From: an uncultured Dehalococcoidia bacterium
GTDB taxonomy: Bacteria; Chloroflexota; Dehalococcoidia; Lucifugimonadales; UBA3495
Assembly (NCBI GenBank): GCA_958295765.1
Contig: CATQHB010000001.1
Coordinates: 186,001-250,000 of the forward strand
Length of the DNA stretch: 64,000 bases
Direction of reading: 5' to 3'
Positions 35,071 to 43,742 of the stretch are shown here, in pieces; the first letter of the stretch is position 1; every line of letters begins with the position of its first letter. The position numbers and the translations under genes were made by a program. Below the pieces are notes generated by a model. The model ran no database searches. It was not told where the DNA came from and saw only the letters and a list, made by a program, of their open reading frames with translations.

Positions 35071-35619
35071 ATGACCCCAGGGCTGACCGCCGGTTCCATC
35101 GCCGCTATCGTGGCGGTGCTGGCCTCGCTGCCGCTGCGTTCGCCCAGCGACACGCTGCTTAACAGCGCGTCGGTGGCCCTGGCCGGGCTGTTGGCCGGCG
35201 TCGTGGCTGGTATCATCTGGCAGATAGTGGGGCGCTCGGATCGACGGTACGCCTACTTCGGCGGCGCGTGGGCCGTCATTTTTATCCCGGCGGCTCTGGC
35301 GGTGGCGCTCATTGGTCAGGCTCAACTGGATAACTTTGCCGCCTTTGCCCTCCCGTTAGCGGCCATCGTTTTCGTAGTAACCGGCCTGCTGACCGCTGCC
35401 CTGCCCCGCTACTGCCCCTGGCTGAAATGGTGGGGCGCGGCAATCGCCGTCGGCCTGGTAATCGCCGCCGGCCTCAGCCTGGTGGGACAGAGCGACCAGG
35501 AAAGCGGGGAACTCCAACTGCCGCCGCCGTCATCACAAATAGGGCCGCCGGCAATACCGCCGGGCCGGGCCGAGTACCTTGCCGAATATCCTGGGGGAGC
35601 CTACTCTCCCTACGCTTAA
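35071..35619 (+). CDS. Small multi-pass membrane protein, unknown function
   Basis: A 182-residue protein not assigned to a family. It has four or five membrane segments: LTAGSIAAIVAVLASLPL, SVALAGLLAGVVAGIIWQIV, YFGGAWAVIFIPAALAVALI, FAALPL-like ALPLAAIVFVVTGLLTAAL and WWGAAIAVGLVIAAGLSLV. A hydrophilic Pro-rich tail ends in YPGGAYSPYA. The ATG at 35071 has AAGGAG 8 bases upstream; an upstream TTG is less likely. It lies 10 bases before the YceI-domain gene and probably shares its transcript. Confidence 0.7.
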   Translation: MTPGLTAGSIAAIVAVLASLPLRSPSDTLLNSASVALAGLLAGVVAGIIWQIVGRSDRRYAYFGGAWAVIFIPAALAVALIGQAQLDNFAAFALPLAAIVFVVTGLLTAALPRYCPWLKWWGAAIAVGLVIAAGLSLVGQSDQESGELQLPPPSSQIGPPAIPPGRAEYLAEYPGGAYSPYA

Positions 35620-35629
35620 CGGAGCGCTT

Positions 35630-36559
35630 ATGCCAGCATCACGGATACTTCAGAGAATAGCCGGGACCAGGTGGATTAGATTGTCTGCGCCGGTTTGGGG
35701 ATTGGCCCTCATCCTGTCCCTGGCGGCGGCCGGTTGCGGCGGCGGGGCGGCGCCGGTAGCGGCCCCGGTGGAACCCGCTACGCCGGCGGCTCAGGCCACC
35801 GCTACGGCCCCACCACCAGCGACGGCTATGCCGGCTACGGCGGCGCCAGCTCAACCAACGGCCCGGCCCGCCACCGAACCGGCCGCAGCGGAACCGGAAC
35901 CGGCCGAGGCAGCCGCCCAGCCTACGGACACGCCGCAACCTACCGCAGCGCCGGCGCCGGCTACCGCAACGCCGGAACCTACCGCGCCGGCCGCAACGGA
36001 ACCGCCCCAACTGCCCCAGCCGGGCCAGGTGGAAAACATGGTGTTTGTGGTGGGCGAGGGGTCGGAAGCCACCTTCACGGTCAACGAAAAGCTCAACTGG
36101 CTGGACTTGCCCAACGATGCGGTGATGCGAACCGCCGCCCTTTCCGGCAACGTCTATCTGGACGGGCAGCCGTCGGTGGTGGACATTGACCTGCACTCCC
36201 TGAGCAGCGACAGTTCCCGCCGCGACGGTTACGTCCGGGAGCGGATGTTCCCCAATGCCCCGGTAGCCACCTTCACCGTAACCGACCTGGGCCAACTGCC
36301 CAATCCCTTTGCGGTAGGCGAGGAAGTGTCCCGGGAAGTTGCGGGGCAGCTTTCCGTCCGGGGCGTCACCAAACCCATTACCTTTGACGTGGTGGCCCGG
36401 CTGGACGCGGAACGGCTGTTCATCCTGGGCCGCACCACCTTTACCTGGGCCGAACTGGAAATCCCGCCGCCCAACATCCCCGGCCGGATTCAGGTCAAGG
36501 ACGAGGTGCACGTAGAGGTACTCCTGTCCGCAACCCCCACGCTAGCCGGCGGGGGTTAG
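35630..36559 (+). CDS. YceI-domain lipoprotein
   Basis: A 309-residue secreted lipoprotein. A signal peptide ends LAAAGC with Cys36. A roughly 100-residue Ala/Pro/Thr/Glu linker follows. The C-terminal 170 residues form a YceI-like lipocalin barrel (EGSEATFTVNEKL, DLHSLSSDSSRRDGYVRERM, VRGVTKPITFDVVARL, and LGRTTFTWAELEIPPPN). YceI proteins bind isoprenoid-type lipids such as polyprenyl chains; a similar role at the cell surface is inferred. GGAG lies 5 bases before the ATG at 35630; an earlier in-frame TTG overlaps the preceding gene and lacks support. A two-component system follows after 131 bases. Confidence 0.88.
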   Translation: MPASRILQRIAGTRWIRLSAPVWGLALILSLAAAGCGGGAAPVAAPVEPATPAAQATATAPPPATAMPATAAPAQPTARPATEPAAAEPEPAEAAAQPTDTPQPTAAPAPATATPEPTAPAATEPPQLPQPGQVENMVFVVGEGSEATFTVNEKLNWLDLPNDAVMRTAALSGNVYLDGQPSVVDIDLHSLSSDSSRRDGYVRERMFPNAPVATFTVTDLGQLPNPFAVGEEVSREVAGQLSVRGVTKPITFDVVARLDAERLFILGRTTFTWAELEIPPPNIPGRIQVKDEVHVEVLLSATPTLAGGG

Positions 36560-36690
36560 GGAAACCGCGCCGGGCATTGAAAGTTCTCTATCATTCCGAA
36601 TGAAGCAAGGAATCTAAACCCCGGCATAACCCATAATAAAAAACCCTTCGTGAAACCTTCGTGAACCTTCGTGGATAAAAAGAGGCAGTA
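36560..36690. repeat. Intergenic fragment with families D and E
   Basis: ATCATTCCGAATGAAGCAAG and GGAATCTAAAC (family D) lie at about 36589-36618. Family E (CCTTCGTGAAACCTTCGTGA) lies at about 36645-36672. It directly abuts the response regulator start, which has only a weak ribosome site (AGAGGCAGTA). Confidence 0.6.
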
Positions 36691-37389
36691 ATGGCGTCCG
36701 AAGCCAATACGGTGTTGATTATTGAGGATGACCCCCGGGCCGTCGAGTTGGTGCGCCTGTATCTGGCCCACGACGGGCACCGGGTACTGTCCGCCGCCAC
36801 CGGCCCGGAAGGACTGCGCCAGGCGCGGGAGGAGCAGCCCGACCTCATCATCCTGGACCTGATGCTGCCCGGCCTGGACGGGCTGGAAATCTGCCGCGCC
36901 CTGCGGGCCGAGTCGGACGTTCCCATTGTGATGGTAACCGCGCGGGTGGAGGAGGAGGACCGCCTGGCCGGGCTGGAGTTGGGCGCCGACGACTACGTTA
37001 CCAAGCCCTTCAGCCCCCGGGAACTGGCGGCCCGGGTCAAGGCGGTGCTGCGCCGGTCGCGGCGGGACAACTCGGATTCGGGCGGTGAAGACCTGACCTA
37101 CGGCCCGATCCGGGCCAGCCGCCGGGAGCGCACGGTGTACGCTGGAGACACGGCGGTTTCCCTCACCCCCACCGAGTTTCGCATCCTGGCGCTGCTGCTG
37201 CGGGAACCGGGCCGCACCTTTACCCGGGAACAGATTATTGACCGGGTGTTCGGCTACGACTTTGAGGGTTTCGACCGCACCGTGGACGCCCATATTTCCA
37301 GTTTGCGGCGCAAGCTGGAGGCCCCCCTGGACAAGTCCCGCTACATTCACACTATTTACGGAGTGGGGTACAAGTTTGGCAGCGCGTAG
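36691..37389 (+). CDS. OmpR/PhoB-family response regulator
   Basis: A 232-residue transcription factor controlled by phosphorylation. The receiver domain covers about residues 8-120: acidic pair ED at 12-14, phospho-acceptor Asp56 in IILDLMLPGLDG, conserved Thr in VMVTARVEEE and Lys in DYVTKPFSPRELAARV. The winged-helix DNA-binding domain covers about 135-230 (LTPTEFRILALLLREPGRTF, then RTVDAHISSLRRKLE and YGVGYKF). It overlaps the histidine kinase gene by 14 bases, so they form a cognate pair. Targets are unknown; the upstream YceI operon is a possible one. Confidence 0.95.
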   Translation: MASEANTVLIIEDDPRAVELVRLYLAHDGHRVLSAATGPEGLRQAREEQPDLIILDLMLPGLDGLEICRALRAESDVPIVMVTARVEEEDRLAGLELGADDYVTKPFSPRELAARVKAVLRRSRRDNSDSGGEDLTYGPIRASRRERTVYAGDTAVSLTPTEFRILALLLREPGRTFTREQIIDRVFGYDFEGFDRTVDAHISSLRRKLEAPLDKSRYIHTIYGVGYKFGSA

Positions 37390-38842
37390 GTGGTTTTTCA
37401 GCCTCCGGTTCCGGCTGATTCTGGCCTTTACCCTGGCCCTGGCCCTGGCCCTGGCCGGGGTGGGCCTGTTCGTGGGCGTCGCCGCCGAACAGGAAACCAA
37501 CCGCTTTCAACGCCACAATCAGGAGTTCCGCGCCGACCGGGTCTATCGCCTGATTGCCCAGCACTACCGGGAAAACCGGGATTGGGCGGGACTGCAACCC
37601 CGGCTGGAACAGGCCGCCTCTCTCTACGGCCGGCGTTTCGTCGTTACCGACGCCGGCGACCGGGTGGTAGGCGACTCCCATCACCGGGAAGGCCAGGCCG
37701 GGGAGAAAGGCGAGGGCTGGGCCAGGGCCAAGCATCGGGGCCGCGCCCTGCCCATCGTGGTGGATGACCACCAGGTAGGCGCGCTGGTGCTGGTTTCCGT
37801 TGAAGGTGAAGGCGACAGCGAGGGCGATTTTCCCGCCCCGGTTCTGCCCGGCGCGCCCCCCGGCCCCGAACAAATCCAGGAACCGGCGGTGTCCCGGCTG
37901 GCCGCCGCGGTGCAGCGTTCCCTGTGGTGGACCGGACTGGCCGCCGCCGCCGCCGGCATCCTGCTGGTTTCCCTGATGTCCCGCCGCATCCTGGCCCCCT
38001 TGCAGACCCTGAGCGCCGCCGCCCGCCGGCTGGGCCAGGGCGATTTGTCCCAGCGGGTTCCCGTCTCCGGCCCCACCGAGCTGGAACACCTGGGCTACAC
38101 CTTCAACACTATGGCGGAGAACTTGCAGCACGCCGAGCAGCAGCGGCGCAACCTGATGGCCGACGTGGCCCACGAATTGAGAACGCCCCTGTCCAACATC
38201 CAGGGCTACCTGGAGGCGGTGAACGACGGGCTGCTGGCCGCCGACCAGTCAACCATCAACACCCTGCGCCAGCAGACGGCCCACCTGGTGTCCCTGGTGG
38301 AAGACCTGCGCCTGCTGGCCCTGGCCGAGGCCGGCGCCCTGCACCTGAACCGCCAGCCGGAGTCGGTCGAGGAACTGCTGGGCGCGGCGGTGGAGGCTTT
38401 CCAGCCCCGGGCCGAGGCTAAGGAGATAACCCTGTCCCTGGCGGTGGCCCCCGGCCTGCCCCCGGTGTCGCTGGACCGGACCCGCATCGCCCAGGTGGTG
38501 GGCAACCTGCTGGAGAACGCCATATTCCACACGCCCCAGGGCGGGGCGGTAACCGTAGGCGCAACTTTGAGCGCGTCAAGGCCGGGTACGCCGGCGGATG
38601 TAGCGGATGTGGTGGAAGTGTCGGTTAGCGACACCGGCCCCGGCATCGCCCCCGAGGACTTGCCAGCGGTCTTTGAGCGGTTCTACCGGGTTGACCCTTC
38701 CCGGGCCCGCACCACCGGCGGCGCCGGCCTGGGCCTGACCATTGCCCGCCAGTTGGTGGAGGCCCACCAGGGCGCCATCCGGGTAGAGAGCCGCCTCGGG
38801 GAAGGCACCCGCTTTATTTTCACCCTGCCCCTGACCGACTAA
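37376..38842 (+). CDS. HAMP-domain sensor histidine kinase (BaeS-like)
   Basis: A membrane histidine kinase of 488 residues. I start at a TTG (37376) inside the end of the response regulator, with GGAGTGGGG about 8 bases upstream; the frame has no ATG that fits. First helix FRLILAFTLALALALAGVGL, an extracytoplasmic sensor region of about 145 residues, second helix TGLAAAAAGILLVSLMS, then HAMP (RRILAPLQTLSAAARRLGQG). The H-box ADVAHELRTPLSN has the phospho-accepting His266. The N-box is NLLENAIFHTP, with a Phe-His where many kinases have Ala-Lys-Tyr or similar. The G-boxes are DTGPGIAPEDL and GAGLGLTIARQ. The signal sensed is unknown. Confidence 0.92.
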   Translation: MAARRWFFSLRFRLILAFTLALALALAGVGLFVGVAAEQETNRFQRHNQEFRADRVYRLIAQHYRENRDWAGLQPRLEQAASLYGRRFVVTDAGDRVVGDSHHREGQAGEKGEGWARAKHRGRALPIVVDDHQVGALVLVSVEGEGDSEGDFPAPVLPGAPPGPEQIQEPAVSRLAAAVQRSLWWTGLAAAAAGILLVSLMSRRILAPLQTLSAAARRLGQGDLSQRVPVSGPTELEHLGYTFNTMAENLQHAEQQRRNLMADVAHELRTPLSNIQGYLEAVNDGLLAADQSTINTLRQQTAHLVSLVEDLRLLALAEAGALHLNRQPESVEELLGAAVEAFQPRAEAKEITLSLAVAPGLPPVSLDRTRIAQVVGNLLENAIFHTPQGGAVTVGATLSASRPGTPADVADVVEVSVSDTGPGIAPEDLPAVFERFYRVDPSRARTTGGAGLGLTIARQLVEAHQGAIRVESRLGEGTRFIFTLPLTD

Positions 38843-38967
38843 AACGTCTAACCCCTGATGGTGAGCCGGCAACCCTGCCCGGTGAGAACAATATCCGCAG
38901 GCAAACGGCCGGCCAGGATTGACCGGCCAACCCTTAGGCACTACAATGTCAATCAAGGGAAAATGCC

Positions 38968-39708
38968 ATGACTACCATCAACGACATCAACGACCTGGCC
39001 CGAATCCTCCGGGAGAAACCCGAGTGGGTCAGCACCTTGCGCAACCTACTGCTGAGCCAGGAACTCCTGGAACTGCCCGAAAAATTCGCCCAGTTCGTTC
39101 AGACGACCAACGACAACTTCCAGTTGGTCAACCGCAGACTGGACCGCTTGGAGGAGGATGTAGGCGTCCTGAAAGAGGACGTAGCAGTCCTGAAAGAGGA
39201 CATGGGACTGGTGAAACAAGACCTGAATCAGGTGAAGGAGAATCTGAACCGGGTGAATGGGAAAATGGACAACGCCCTGGGCGCCAACTACGAGTTCAAG
39301 ATTCAGCGAAACATCGGCAGCATTGCCGGACAATACCTGAACCTGCGCCGGGTCCGCGTCCAGCAGGGCCCCCGCACCGACCGGGATCCCCGGCTGGAGG
39401 AACTCCTGGAACAGGCCGAGGACCAGCAACTCATCACCAAGGAACAGTACCTGGACCTGCAACGCCTGGATCTGGTCTTTACCGGCCGGCAGCAAGACCG
39501 GCCTGGCGAGACCACGGTCGCCGCCGAAATATCCATCACCATCGGCAACAACGACATCGAACGGGCCGCCCGCCGCGCCCAGGCCCTGAACCAGGCCCTG
39601 AACCAGGAAGTCATCCCGGTGGTCATCGGCGCCCACATCGACGAAGAGCGCAGACAAATGGCCCAGGAACAGGCCGTCAGCATCATGCTGGAACCCGATA
39701 CCGAGTAG
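38968..39708 (+). CDS. Coiled-coil protein with C-terminal nuclease-like domain (DUF3782-like)
   Basis: A 246-residue cytoplasmic protein. Residues 1-45 are helical (LLSQELLELPEKFAQFVQTT). Residues 50-105 are a heptad-repeat coiled coil made of near-identical 7-residue steps (EEDVGVLKEDVAVLKEDMGL, then VKQDLNQVKENLNRV). The rest carries LVFTGRQQ and TTVAAEISITIGNNDIERAA, where the spaced Asp, Glu and a following polar residue resemble the PD-(D/E)XK-like core of DUF3782-type proteins abundant in Chloroflexota and cyanobacteria. The usual Lys after the Glu is replaced (EISIT), so catalysis is doubtful. Function unknown. The DNA repeats of the heptads could vary in number by slippage. Confidence 0.75.
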   Translation: MTTINDINDLARILREKPEWVSTLRNLLLSQELLELPEKFAQFVQTTNDNFQLVNRRLDRLEEDVGVLKEDVAVLKEDMGLVKQDLNQVKENLNRVNGKMDNALGANYEFKIQRNIGSIAGQYLNLRRVRVQQGPRTDRDPRLEELLEQAEDQQLITKEQYLDLQRLDLVFTGRQQDRPGETTVAAEISITIGNNDIERAARRAQALNQALNQEVIPVVIGAHIDEERRQMAQEQAVSIMLEPDTE

Positions 39709-39755
39709 AACCACCCCCGGAACTGTCCCGGAACCGGGCAATGCCCCGCCGCCGG

Positions 39756-41148
39756 CTACTCCACCAGCCGAATCTCCCCCTCCCATAAATGCTCGAAACC
39801 GTCCTCCACCCGCACATACTGGCCGGTGCCGATGGTGGCAATAGCGTATTCCGGGAGCGGAACCACCGCCCGGCAGAAATCGCCGAATCTACTGCCATAT
39901 CGGGTAAAGGGAAAGTCCCGGTTGTCAAAGCCGTGCGTCCGGCGCGGGCCGGGCAAGTCAGCCACGTCAACCGGGTACAGGGCCAGAAAGAACTGAGCCC
40001 CCGTGTCGTCCCGGTTGCACGGCACCTTGACATAGACCAGCCGGTTGTCGCTGAGATATACGTCATAATCGGCGCGGATCCGGGGTTCGACGGACACCAG
40101 CGCCGCGTATTCGGCGCGCGCCGCCGCTTCTCTGGCGGCAGTTATGGGGTTGAAATACTGAAAAACCATCAACCCGATACTGCCGGCAATTACCAGGGCG
40201 CAGGTCATCAGCCAGTAAGGAATCCGCCGTCCCGCCAGTTGCTGGCCGCGTAATGACGCCGGCGCGATTGTCGCTAACCGTCGCTGCGCCAGCGCCAGCT
40301 CCAGAGCATAGAACAGGCAGCCGAGGCCGAACAGATACTCCCGTATCTCTCCCGGATTGACGATACTATGGTGGTACAAATGATGGTAGTTCACGTAGGA
40401 GAGCGCCCAAACCAGGGCCAGGGTTGCCGCCGCCGCAATGACCAATTTGCTTTGTCCTGAAAACAGGGCGACGATGAGCAAGAGCAGCAGCATCCCCTGC
40501 TCTCTAGTTACAATAAAGTATAATAAATCGCGGAGGCCATCTCCTGAGTCATAGGAAAGTATCGCCAGAAAACCCAGCGTCAGCAGGATTGAAGGGAAGG
40601 GAATCCCGAAAAGTCGGTCTTTCCGGCAAAAGAAAGCCGCGCTGGTTGCCATACACAGGAACAGCCCGCCGTTCCGGTAGATGCCCTCAAAGGTTCCACC
40701 GCTGATATTGTGGACATTGAATTCCTGCTGCTGATTCAAGGGCAGCAGGAAGTCGGGGGTGGCAAACCCGAAGATGCGCTGTCCCCAACTGATTTCCTCG
40801 CCGGCGGCAAACACCATCGCCATACCGCCCAGGATATAGACGCCGCGCCGGAAGAGACTCGGCTCCCGCCAGGCCGTGCCGAACAGCAGGAAACCGGCCA
40901 GGAGAAACCAGACCGCGGTGAGATACTCCACCCAGTAGTCTTCCCGGGTCAACTCCCGGAAGGTATCCGGGGCGGCGGCGATGAGCGCGCTGAAGAAAAA
41001 TACGTGCAGACTCAGAATGAGGTAAGCAAGGACGGCAACCTTGTTGTCCAGACCCGTTGCGGGGGGGGGGGGGGGCAGAATTTAGGTGTTCATCGGATAA
41101 TTCCGGCGTAGCCACTCCGCGCTGTTCCCTTGTTCCTGGCTCAGACAT
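39756..41148 (-). CDS. Membrane protein with GEEISWGQR motif and shared C-terminal domain; frame broken at a C15 tract
   Basis: The gene has a good start at 41148 (MSEPGTREQRGVATPEL, with AGGAG upstream) and runs in frame to NSAPPPP. There a run of 15 C on the coding strand (41061-41075) throws it out of frame; one fewer or two more C would join it to the frame ATGLDNKVAVLAYLILSLHV that continues unbroken to 39756. The repaired product would be about 463 residues: a first membrane helix, then several more, the motif AAGEEISWGQRIFGF known from a group of uncharacterised membrane proteins, and a C-terminal 106-residue domain nearly identical to that of the next gene. Without the repair, translation might begin at a TTG at 40952, which lacks a ribosome site. 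It may be phase-variable, or the tract length may be a sequencing error. Confidence 0.75.
41061..41075. repeat. Homopolymer G15/C15 tract inside a coding region
   Basis: Fifteen consecutive G on the plus strand, within the polyproline codons of the membrane protein gene. Such tracts slip during replication and also during sequencing. It is the only long homopolymer in the window. Confidence 0.9.
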
Positions 41149-41415
41149 CCCGACTCCTGCCCTACGGCGCGGCTTGTTCTCATTATGTCGGTGCTAGGGC
41201 GATTGTCAAGGGTATTGGGCCGGGGCAACCGTACTATGGCAACCCAGGCAACCGTAGGAAACCCAAACAACCGTCGTTCCAGCGAAAGCCGGAATCCAGA
41301 ATCCTATGTAAGCCGGTACGTTCTTTTCCCGGGGATTTCCTGGATTCCGGCTTTCGCCGGAACGACGGGCTGAATGACTGGTTTATGCTGCGGTTGCCCC
41401 GAGGGACGGGAATGT
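41149..41415. repeat. Intergenic region with family A repeat
   Basis: A family A inverted repeat with a slightly diverged left end (CCGTCGTTCCAGCGAAAGCC) lies at 41271-41369. ACCGTACTATGGCAACCCAG-type short repeats precede it, as in the 18.6-kb island. No gene is seen. Confidence 0.75.
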
Positions 41416-43725
41416 TCACCTGCTTTCTCTCAACAGAATCTCCCCCTCCCACAAATGCTCAAACCCGCCTTCCCCAAGCACGACCTGGCCGGTGTAGATG
41501 GTGGCAATCTCGTATTCCGGTAGCGGAACCACGGCCAGGCAGAAATCGCCCGACCTTACGCCACGCCGGTTAAAGGGGAAGTCCAGGTTGTCAAACCCGT
41601 GCTGCCGGCGCGGGCCGGGCAGGTCATTCACCTCAACCGGGTACAGGGCCAGAAAGAACCACGCCGCCAGGTCCGCCGGCTGGCACTGCTCCCGGACGTA
41701 GAGCAGGCGGTTTTCCACCGGATATACGTCAAAGTCGGCGCGGATTGCCGGTTCGCGGTCGCCGACCAGGCTTGCCAGGTAATCCCGGGGTGTTGCCGTC
41801 TCAATCCCCACCGGCGGGGTGGCCTCGGGGGGCAGGACGGCAGCGGCGGTGCATACCCCGGTTTGCGTTTGCGTCCAGGCTTGGGCGTCAGTGGCCGGCC
41901 CGCCGCCGCTCCATTCCCACACTACTAACTCTTCCGGCCGGCAATCCCGGGCAAACACCTGCGCCAACCGCCGGTCCACCAGCAGCCCGACGCCGTCGGC
42001 TTGATAAGCAAGGTGCGGTTCCATCCTTTGCCAGAACCAGGCGGCGGTATCAACCCCTTCCGGTGGTTCGAGCGGCCAGAGATTGAACCGTCTTTCCCCG
42101 GAGGATTGGGGGCCTTCATAAAGCAGTCCACCGACGGAGTCCACTTCGGTAAGGTTGGCAAAGTGCGTTATTCCAAACTCTCGATAAAGGGGCCTGAATT
42201 CTTCCTTTTCCGATTCCTTCCAAAAGACCCTTCCGTACCTTTCTACTCTACTTTTTGTCGCGTGGAAATAGTCATAAGAATTGACCAACCCGTCCAGGTT
42301 CACCACCGGAAAGCGGGAGAAATACCCGATAGCTCCGGCGTCATACGACCCAATCACGCTGTCCTCGGGCAGCGCCGCGTTCACCACCGACATACCCATA
42401 TAGGAAGTAACCTCCCATTCCCGATAGGTTGACCGGCTGTTCCCGTCAACATACCGGAACGGCCCGGCGAAATCCGCCCCGGTGAACAGCCAGACTGCGC
42501 CGGCCACTACGATAACTACGCTCACCCCATTGGCCGCCAGCGCCGACCGCGGCCCGATGAGACGGCGCAGAAAGTGAATGGCAACGTAGCAGGCCAGGGG
42601 AACGACCAACGCCAGCATCAGGTAGGCCGGGACGAAGTACCAGCCATAACTCCCATTGTAGGGATGCACTTGCAGGACCGTCTGGGCAAACTTGGCGATA
42701 TGCCCCGCCGCCAGGCTGAATACGCCCACCAGAAAGGCCAGCAGCAGCCAGTCCTCCCGGCTCCGGGAGCGGCGGTTCAGCCACCATACCAGCGCCAGCA
42801 GAAAACCAACGCAGATTGCCAACGCTGTCAGCAGCACATCATTATGGAAAACTTCGATTTGCCGAACCGCCTGGAAGTTCTGAAACAGGCGGTAGCCGCC
42901 TTCGTTCTCAAAGAGTTCCTGCGACCAGGCCCGCTTGGTGGCCCCGCTCACCGGCACGATGCCGCCGAACACCAACTTGTTGTAGGCAAAGTAGGTCAGG
43001 ATGCCGGCGACGGCGCCGACTATTGGCGCAAAAGTTCGTACAGGGTCAGAAATCAATGCAGCCCGCCAAGAGGCATCGGCCGGCCGCTCCCGCCGCGACC
43101 ACTCCATAAGCAGCAGCGCGGCAGTAGCGGTCAGCGATATGGCGATATACTCCAGGCGTACCCAGGGCAGGGCAAAGGCTACCGCCGCCAACAGCCAAGT
43201 CCACCGCCACCGCTCCGGGTTCCGGGCGTAGAGCAGCAACGCCAGAAACAGCAGCCCCAGCATAAACAGCGCGGCGGCGGCCTCAAACCCCTGAAAGAGA
43301 GCGTCCTGCCGGTAGAGTATCGGCAGCAGGGCAAACAGCAAATACCAGGGCAGCCGGGCCAGCCGCGCCGCCACCGCAACTAACGCCACCGCCCCGGCGA
43401 TAAGCATTATCTCCAGGGCTTTGATGGCAAACAACGCCCCTTCCTTGTCAAACATCCAGTAGAAAGGGGTTATCAGCAACAGCCAGAGGGGATGGTAGCC
43501 ATTAGTTCGAGTGATGCCGCCGTCAAAAGTGGAAAACTTCCCCTCAGCCAGGTGATAGGCTATCTGAAAGTAGTAGAAAGAATCGTCGCCGTTCACGTCC
43601 CGAATGAGGTTGACCAGGTCAAAGTTGACCAACAGATACCCGGCAAAGGCGGCGCCATAAGCCAGAATACCGCCAATAAACAAAACAAACAGGGCATAGC
43701 GCAAAGAGGCGGGCAGGGTGAACAT
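41416..43725 (-). CDS. Glycosyltransferase family 39-like membrane protein with shared C-terminal domain
   Basis: A 769-residue protein with about 11-12 membrane segments in its first 430 residues. It looks like a polyprenyl-phosphate sugar-dependent transferase (ArnT/PMT, GT-C fold). The first periplasmic loop has RDVNGDDSFYYFQIAYHLAE, whose Asp-Asp fits the GT-C catalytic motif, and TRTNGYHPLWLLLITPFYW follows. Residues 440-650 form a soluble domain (VVNLDGLVNSYDYFHATKSR). The last 108 residues (RADFDVYPVENRLLYVREQC onward) match the end of the neighbouring membrane protein. It has no ribosome site and a -10 box only a few bases before the ATG, so its mRNA may be leaderless. The sugar donor and acceptor are unknown. 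Confidence 0.8.
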   Translation of the reverse strand: MFTLPASLRYALFVLFIGGILAYGAAFAGYLLVNFDLVNLIRDVNGDDSFYYFQIAYHLAEGKFSTFDGGITRTNGYHPLWLLLITPFYWMFDKEGALFAIKALEIMLIAGAVALVAVAARLARLPWYLLFALLPILYRQDALFQGFEAAAALFMLGLLFLALLLYARNPERWRWTWLLAAVAFALPWVRLEYIAISLTATAALLLMEWSRRERPADASWRAALISDPVRTFAPIVGAVAGILTYFAYNKLVFGGIVPVSGATKRAWSQELFENEGGYRLFQNFQAVRQIEVFHNDVLLTALAICVGFLLALVWWLNRRSRSREDWLLLAFLVGVFSLAAGHIAKFAQTVLQVHPYNGSYGWYFVPAYLMLALVVPLACYVAIHFLRRLIGPRSALAANGVSVVIVVAGAVWLFTGADFAGPFRYVDGNSRSTYREWEVTSYMGMSVVNAALPEDSVIGSYDAGAIGYFSRFPVVNLDGLVNSYDYFHATKSRVERYGRVFWKESEKEEFRPLYREFGITHFANLTEVDSVGGLLYEGPQSSGERRFNLWPLEPPEGVDTAAWFWQRMEPHLAYQADGVGLLVDRRLAQVFARDCRPEELVVWEWSGGGPATDAQAWTQTQTGVCTAAAVLPPEATPPVGIETATPRDYLASLVGDREPAIRADFDVYPVENRLLYVREQCQPADLAAWFFLALYPVEVNDLPGPRRQHGFDNLDFPFNRRGVRSGDFCLAVVPLPEYEIATIYTGQVVLGEGGFEHLWEGEILLRESR

Positions 43726-43733
43726 AGGGGGTT

Positions 43734-43742
43734 ATTGTAGCA
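43734..43742 (-). promoter_or_regulatory. Extended -10 promoter candidate very close to the ATG
   Basis: On the minus strand TGCTACAAT (TG, one base, TACAAT) ends 8 bases before the ATG at 43725, so transcription would begin at or one to two bases before the start codon. Confidence 0.45.
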
